Position numbers and translations under genes: made by a program. The notes below the pieces were generated by a model. That model made no database searches and was not told where the DNA came from. It worked only from the letters and a program-made list of their open reading frames with translations. A stretch of 64,000 bases of DNA from Bog-756 sp963806455 (lineage in GTDB: Bacteria; Actinomycetota; Acidimicrobiia; Acidimicrobiales; RAAP-2), in NCBI GenBank assembly GCA_963806455.1, contig CAWDXZ010000004.1, positions 124,001-188,000 on the forward strand. Reading direction: 5' to 3'. Shown here one piece after another: positions 59,911 through 64,000 of this stretch; position 1 is the first letter of the stretch; the number at the start of each line of letters is the position of its first letter.

Positions 59911-61266
59911 ATGAGTGAGCGGCGAGAGGGGCCGAGCCCTTCTCCCCAGCGGGTGCCCGAGGCGGATGTGTTCGTCTTCCGGACGGTGCGACAGTCGGGA
60001 GGCCATCGCCGCCTGCCGTGGGGTTCGGCCCACCTGACCCTGGCCTTCGACGAGCGGGGTGTCGAGATCAGCGGGTCCCGGCCGGGGGAGCGCAGCGTGG
60101 TCCCATGGTCCTCTGTCCTCCGGGTGTCCCGCGGTGCCACCGAGCGGGCTCCGGACGGCGGCAGCGTCACCGTCATCGGGATCGAGTCGCCCGGCCGGAT
60201 CATGCGGTTCGTGGTGACCTCGCACCGGCGGGATCCGATCGAGCTCGCCGCGCTGGCCGACCAGATCCAGCGGTGGTCCGAGGTGGCCCGGCCCGAGGTG
60301 GCCCGGCCCGAGGTGGCCCGGCCCGAGGTGGCCCGGGCACCCGACCCCGGCCTGACGTCGGATGGGGTTCCGCACGTGCCGGTCGTGGCGTCCATGTCGC
60401 CCGTGGATCCCGGCGGGCGGGGGGGCCGGGTGCGGGGAATGCCGAGGCGCACCCGGAGGGTGGCCGTCCTACTGGTGGGCCTGGCCTTCCTCATCTCGGG
60501 CGTGGGGCTCGCCCTCGCCCTCGCCGCATCGGGGCCGCCCCCGCCGGTCAGCGCCCCGGCCACGGCGCGACCCACTCCGGACCAGGTGCTGGCCCAGCGC
60601 TTGCTGCTGACCCGGGGCGACCTGCCCGCCGGCTGGACGGTCAGCTCCGACCCCTCCCGGGCCGGTAGCTCACCCCGAGTCCGGTCCGGCGAGTCGGTGA
60701 TCACCCAGACCTTTGCCCGGTGTATGGGGATCAGCCGGTCGCAGGCATCGCTCGCCCTCGGGGGAGGCGCCACCGACCAGACGGCCCAGACCACCTCGCC
60801 CGTCTTCCTGGCCCCGACGTCACCCGATCGCCCCGGCTTCGCACTGGAGCTGCAGACTGCAGGCACCGTGGTGCGCACCGATCGGGACGAGCAACATGAC
60901 TTCTCCCTGTTCGCCGATCCCCACTACCCGCAGTGCGCCGGCGCCGCGGTGGCGGCCGAGACGCAGCTCGGCGCCGACGGCTCCTCCGGGATGGACGAGC
61001 AGCCGGGCCCGGATTCGGTCACGGCGGTGGCCCTTTCGGCCCCCGCCGGTGAGCAGGTGGCCGCCGTGCTGGTGTCGTTCACCGTCACCGACCGGTCGGC
61101 GTCGGTGCCCGTCGAGGTCGAGACGGTCTCTCTGGGGCACGACCGGATCGAGGCCAACCTCCAGGCGCTGGCCATAGGCGGCCAGATCCCGAGCGGCGTG
61201 CTGGCCTCGACGGTGTCGGCGTTCGAGCAGCGCGTGGTGACCGACGGCCAGAGCGCCCAGGTCTGA
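59911..61266 (+). CDS. Membrane-anchored protein with PH-like N-terminus and extracytoplasmic LPAGW domain
   Basis: 451 aa. N-terminal region (about 20-125) is a beta-rich domain (HLTLAFDERGVEISG, SVVPWSSVLRVSRG) that looks PH-like. Four EVARP pentapeptides (coded by 15-bp repeats at 60280-60336) follow. A single membrane helix at about 189-209 leads to an extracytoplasmic domain starting LLLTRGDLPAGWTVSSD, with two Cys (ARCMGIS, YPQCAG), also found in the next gene. Function unknown. ATG 59911 has GGCGGGG six bases before it. Confidence 0.65.
   Translation: MSERREGPSPSPQRVPEADVFVFRTVRQSGGHRRLPWGSAHLTLAFDERGVEISGSRPGERSVVPWSSVLRVSRGATERAPDGGSVTVIGIESPGRIMRFVVTSHRRDPIELAALADQIQRWSEVARPEVARPEVARPEVARAPDPGLTSDGVPHVPVVASMSPVDPGGRGGRVRGMPRRTRRVAVLLVGLAFLISGVGLALALAASGPPPPVSAPATARPTPDQVLAQRLLLTRGDLPAGWTVSSDPSRAGSSPRVRSGESVITQTFARCMGISRSQASLALGGGATDQTAQTTSPVFLAPTSPDRPGFALELQTAGTVVRTDRDEQHDFSLFADPHYPQCAGAAVAAETQLGADGSSGMDEQPGPDSVTAVALSAPAGEQVAAVLVSFTVTDRSASVPVEVETVSLGHDRIEANLQALAIGGQIPSGVLASTVSAFEQRVVTDGQSAQV
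60280..60336 (+). repeat. 15-bp tandem repeat coding EVARP
   Basis: GAGGTGGCCCGGCCC occurs three times in full and once truncated, in frame. Confidence 0.9.
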
Positions 61267-61507
61267 CGGATCCCCGGGACCAGACCAGGTCAAGGCGGCC
61301 AACTGCTCCCACCGGAGCGGGGCTTGCCCTGGTGAATGCGATGACATCGTCAGGCGCGGATGGCATGATCGCTACCAGGTGGTGTGGGTGTCGAGCCCCC
61401 AGAAGCACCGGCGCTGCCGATACCATTGCCGGTCCGGGTCGCCGAGGACAGGATGGGCGGGGGGTGAACACAGCTGGGGAGATGCCCTGGCCACAGAGGA
61501 GTCGTTC

Positions 61508-63751
61508 ATGACCGTCGGAATTAGCGAACTACCTCCCGAGGGTATGCAGCTCGGCGGCGTGGCTCTGGCCGGCGACCCCGACCGGGGAACCCGGACCACC
61601 GAGGGTCTCAGCCTGCTCTTCACCACCGCCGGGATCACGGTCCAGGGCCCCCAACCCCAGATCGAGCGCCTCCTGGTGTGGTCCGGGCTGGACACCGCCA
61701 CCTGCGGGGAGAAGATCGTCCTGCCTGATGGGCGAGACGCGGCGGTGATGGAGCTCACATCCGGCGGACAGTCCATCCGTTTCCTCCTGCCGACCGACGC
61801 CGTCACGCCCGGCCAGGCCGCCTACCTCGATCAGGCGCTACCGGCGTGGCTCGCCCGGTACAAGGGCTCCGCCGAGACAACCCCCGCGCCATCGCCGGAC
61901 CGTCCGCCCGAACCGGCCGGCACGTCTCCCGTTGGCCAGCCGCCGGCCCCCCGCGCCCCCGGCCGTGCCGTGGCGGCGGCATCCGGGGCCGCCGGCGCCA
62001 TGGCCATCGGTGGGTCCGGCGCCAACGGGCCGCCCCCCGGTGCCAGCCCGGCCCCGACCGCGCCCGGTGCCGGGCCACCCCCTGCCACCACCGCGCCCCC
62101 GGCCCGGCCGCCATCGGGTCCCACGGCGACGCCCCCGGCCCGGCCGCCATCGGGTCCCACGGCGGGGTCTCCGTCCGCACCGCCCGCGTCACCTCGCCCA
62201 CCGTCACCACCCACGCCACCCCTTCCTCCCACCCCGGTGTCGTCGTCGGCCCCGGCATCGGCGACGGCCGGTCCGGTGACGTCGACACCGCCCCCTCCAT
62301 CGGTGGAACAACCCCCGTCGGTCGTTACCGGTGCCCCGTCTCCGCCCCCGGCGCCCCCGAACGCATCCGCCTCTCCACCAGCCTCGGGTTGGACCCCCCT
62401 CCCGGGCGCAGGCCCCCCGCGTGGACGCGACATCACAGCCCCCGGACAGCCGGTCGCCGCCCCCGGTCCGCCCCCGCCGGACAGCGTGGTCCCGACCAAC
62501 AGAACCAGGGCCTGGCGGAAGGCGTCGCCACCGACCGGCACCGGGCCCGTCCCGCCCCCCGACACACAGACGCCCCAACCCCCGGCCCACCCGCCGGCCA
62601 ACCCCGTGCCGCTCACGTCGACGACGCTCCCGCCACCCCCGCCAGAAGGGCCGGGGGCCCCAGGCACACCCGGTTGGGCGGCGGCCGGTGCGGTGGGCGC
62701 CGCCGGCGCCGCCGGCGCCGTGGCCGCCACCGGTACCGGTGCCGGCCCGGTGGGCGCCACACCGACCACACCTGCTGCTCCCCCGGCCGGACCGGGTGCA
62801 CGGGGGGGAGCCGCCGTACCCCCCGCTGGCGGGCCTCCGTATCTCCCTCCTCCGCCGGCCGGCTCGAACGACGTCGCCGCCCCGGCCGGCCCCGGAGCGC
62901 CCTCAGGGCCCCCCGCCGGCCTGTCCGGGACACTTCCCCCACCGCCTGCAGCCGCCCAGGCCGGGGCCCCGAAGAAGAACCGGACGGTGGTGCTCACCCT
63001 GCTGGCCATCCTCATCGTGGTCATCGCCGCCATCGTCTTCCTGGTCGTGCGGAAGAACGGCTCCACCACCGCCACCACCCAGCCGTCGGTCACCACCCCG
63101 TCGGTGCCGGTCGCCGACACCGCGCTGGCCACCACCATCAACCTGCGGCTGACTGACCTGCCCGCCGGGTGGAACCAGACCTCGTCGGCCGGACAGGCCA
63201 CCCGGCCCCCGATCGCCCCGGCGGCGGCCCAGATCCAGGCCAACCGGGCCCTGGCCGCATGCGTGGGGGTCGACTACCCGATCGTGGCCGGGCTGTTCGG
63301 GGGGTCGTCGCTGCCCGGTCAGACGGTCACGGTTCGATCACCGAACTACGCCAGCGGGACCGATCCGAACATCCAGATGTACTCGGCGACCACCATCATG
63401 AGGACGGCCGCCCAGTCGCAGGCTCTGGCGCTCCCGTTCCAGAACCCGAACTTCCCCAATTGCTACGGGCAGTATCAGACCACGCTGGTCTCGGCCGCCG
63501 TGCCCGGGGCCACCGCCCAGGTGCAGGTAGTGACGCTCAGCGCCCCGACCGGAGTGCAGTCGTTCGGCTACCTCACCACCCTGGCCATCCCCAACCAGGG
63601 GAGCGAGGTCGTCGGACAGGCCTTCATGCTCGGCGGCAGGATCGAGACCCGGTTGCAACCGAGCACCAACGGCCCGGCCGTGCCCTCCGAGGCGTTCAAC
63701 CCGGCGTACGACGCCGTGGTCGGTCGGATCGGCCGGGCGCTGAATAACTGA
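61508..63751 (+). CDS. Membrane protein with very long Pro/Ala-rich linker and LPAGW domain
   Basis: 747 aa. An N-terminal beta domain (about 1-115: GLSLLFTTAGITVQGPQPQI, IRFLLPTDAVTPGQ), about 375 residues of Pro/Ala/Gly/Thr-rich disordered sequence including a 34-bp duplicated unit at 62095-62164, one membrane helix (about 498-517, VVLTLLAILIVVIAAIVFLV), then an extracytoplasmic domain starting INLRLTDLPAGWNQTSS with two Cys (ALAACVGVDYP, FPNCYGQY). The last domain is paralogous to that of the preceding gene. ATG follows GAGGAG at six bases. Function unknown. Confidence 0.65.
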   Translation: MTVGISELPPEGMQLGGVALAGDPDRGTRTTEGLSLLFTTAGITVQGPQPQIERLLVWSGLDTATCGEKIVLPDGRDAAVMELTSGGQSIRFLLPTDAVTPGQAAYLDQALPAWLARYKGSAETTPAPSPDRPPEPAGTSPVGQPPAPRAPGRAVAAASGAAGAMAIGGSGANGPPPGASPAPTAPGAGPPPATTAPPARPPSGPTATPPARPPSGPTAGSPSAPPASPRPPSPPTPPLPPTPVSSSAPASATAGPVTSTPPPPSVEQPPSVVTGAPSPPPAPPNASASPPASGWTPLPGAGPPRGRDITAPGQPVAAPGPPPPDSVVPTNRTRAWRKASPPTGTGPVPPPDTQTPQPPAHPPANPVPLTSTTLPPPPPEGPGAPGTPGWAAAGAVGAAGAAGAVAATGTGAGPVGATPTTPAAPPAGPGARGGAAVPPAGGPPYLPPPPAGSNDVAAPAGPGAPSGPPAGLSGTLPPPPAAAQAGAPKKNRTVVLTLLAILIVVIAAIVFLVVRKNGSTTATTQPSVTTPSVPVADTALATTINLRLTDLPAGWNQTSSAGQATRPPIAPAAAQIQANRALAACVGVDYPIVAGLFGGSSLPGQTVTVRSPNYASGTDPNIQMYSATTIMRTAAQSQALALPFQNPNFPNCYGQYQTTLVSAAVPGATAQVQVVTLSAPTGVQSFGYLTTLAIPNQGSEVVGQAFMLGGRIETRLQPSTNGPAVPSEAFNPAYDAVVGRIGRALNN
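62095..62164 (+). repeat. 34-bp direct repeat in the Pro-rich linker
   Basis: A 34-bp unit beginning GCCCCCGGCCCGGCC at 62095 recurs exactly at 62131 (36-bp period). Confidence 0.85.
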
Positions 63752-63787
63752 GGGGAGGGGCCCCGGCGGGGGCGGGACCGGCCCGGC

Positions 63788-64000
63788 TCAGCGTTCGTGC
63801 CTGAGCCGGTCGATGACGGCCACCGCCCGGTAGACGGCCTCGGCCGGCCCGGTCTCGTCCGGACGGAGCAGGTTGGCCATGATCCGGAAGATCCACTCCA
63901 TCAGGGGCCGCGAGCGCATGCCGGTGCCCACGCACACCCTCATGACCTCGGGATGGCTGATCACCCGGACGAAGGCCTGGGCCATCCGGAAGTAGAGCCC
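63788..64000 (-). CDS. Probable geranylgeranyl reductase family protein, C-terminal end (partial)
   Basis: The last 70 residues of a gene that enters from beyond the window. AFVRVISHPEVMRVCVGTG and WIFRIMANLLRP, then a helix to the end, look like the C-terminus of FAD-dependent geranylgeranyl reductases. Too little is visible for certainty. Confidence 0.45.
   Translation of the reverse strand, partial: GLYFRMAQAFVRVISHPEVMRVCVGTGMRSRPLMEWIFRIMANLLRPDETGPAEAVYRAVAVIDRLRHER

Noticed and set aside
61831..63243. Gly-rich minus-strand frame opposite the Pro-rich gene
   Set aside because: It is the reverse complement of Pro codons; the plus frame has a ribosome binding site, membrane helix and a domain shared with its neighbour.

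Overview
The window is high-GC chromosomal DNA from an actinobacterium. The best guess is the class Acidimicrobiia. This rests on gene content and order (rimO-pgsA-cinA next to recA, mshA next to a YbjN gene, rex followed by the hem genes, sodN next to sodX, an RsiG homologue), on many GTG starts and GTGA/ATGA overlaps, on an actinobacterial LexA box, and on the GYW(L)VA(S/A)DGG repeats common in secreted proteins of that class. The class assignment is inference.

Layout. 1-4.9 kb: end of rimO, then pgsA, cinA, a DUF3048 membrane protein and SOS-controlled recA, closed by a perfect hairpin. 5-19.5 kb: single metabolic and regulatory genes (DMFase-like secreted protein, F420 oxidoreductase, NTF2-like protein, a divergent pair of citrate synthases with CBS or helix-turn-helix front ends, an SDR, a multipass membrane protein, a PAS-GGDEF cyclase, a hydrolase, a methyltransferase, an adenosine deaminase). 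19.5-25.6 kb: cytochrome bd operon transcribed cydD-cydC-cydA-cydB.

25.8-47 kb is accessory in character. It holds secreted or lipid-anchored proteins, a MarR regulator facing an RCC1 lipoprotein/ABC transporter operon across a near-perfect 27-bp operator, IS630 remnants, an integrase remnant, one tRNA-Lys with an odd T-loop, decayed coding sequence and many short repeats. Several secreted proteins carry freshly duplicated domains.

46.6-64 kb is conserved core again: sodN and sodX (divergent), an RsiG-type c-di-GMP anti-sigma factor, an XRE regulator, mshA-ybjN, proC, a SAM hydroxide adenosyltransferase, rex, and hemA-hemC-cobA-hemD-hemB-hemL, then two paralogous membrane-anchored proteins and the end of a probable geranylgeranyl reductase.

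Genes that may work together: Rex senses NADH and in relatives controls cyd and hem genes, both present here (haem for cytochrome bd). The GGDEF protein makes c-di-GMP, the ligand expected for the RsiG homologue. Many genes have a TANNNT hexamer 6-9 nt before the start codon and no Shine-Dalgarno sequence, so leaderless transcription looks common.
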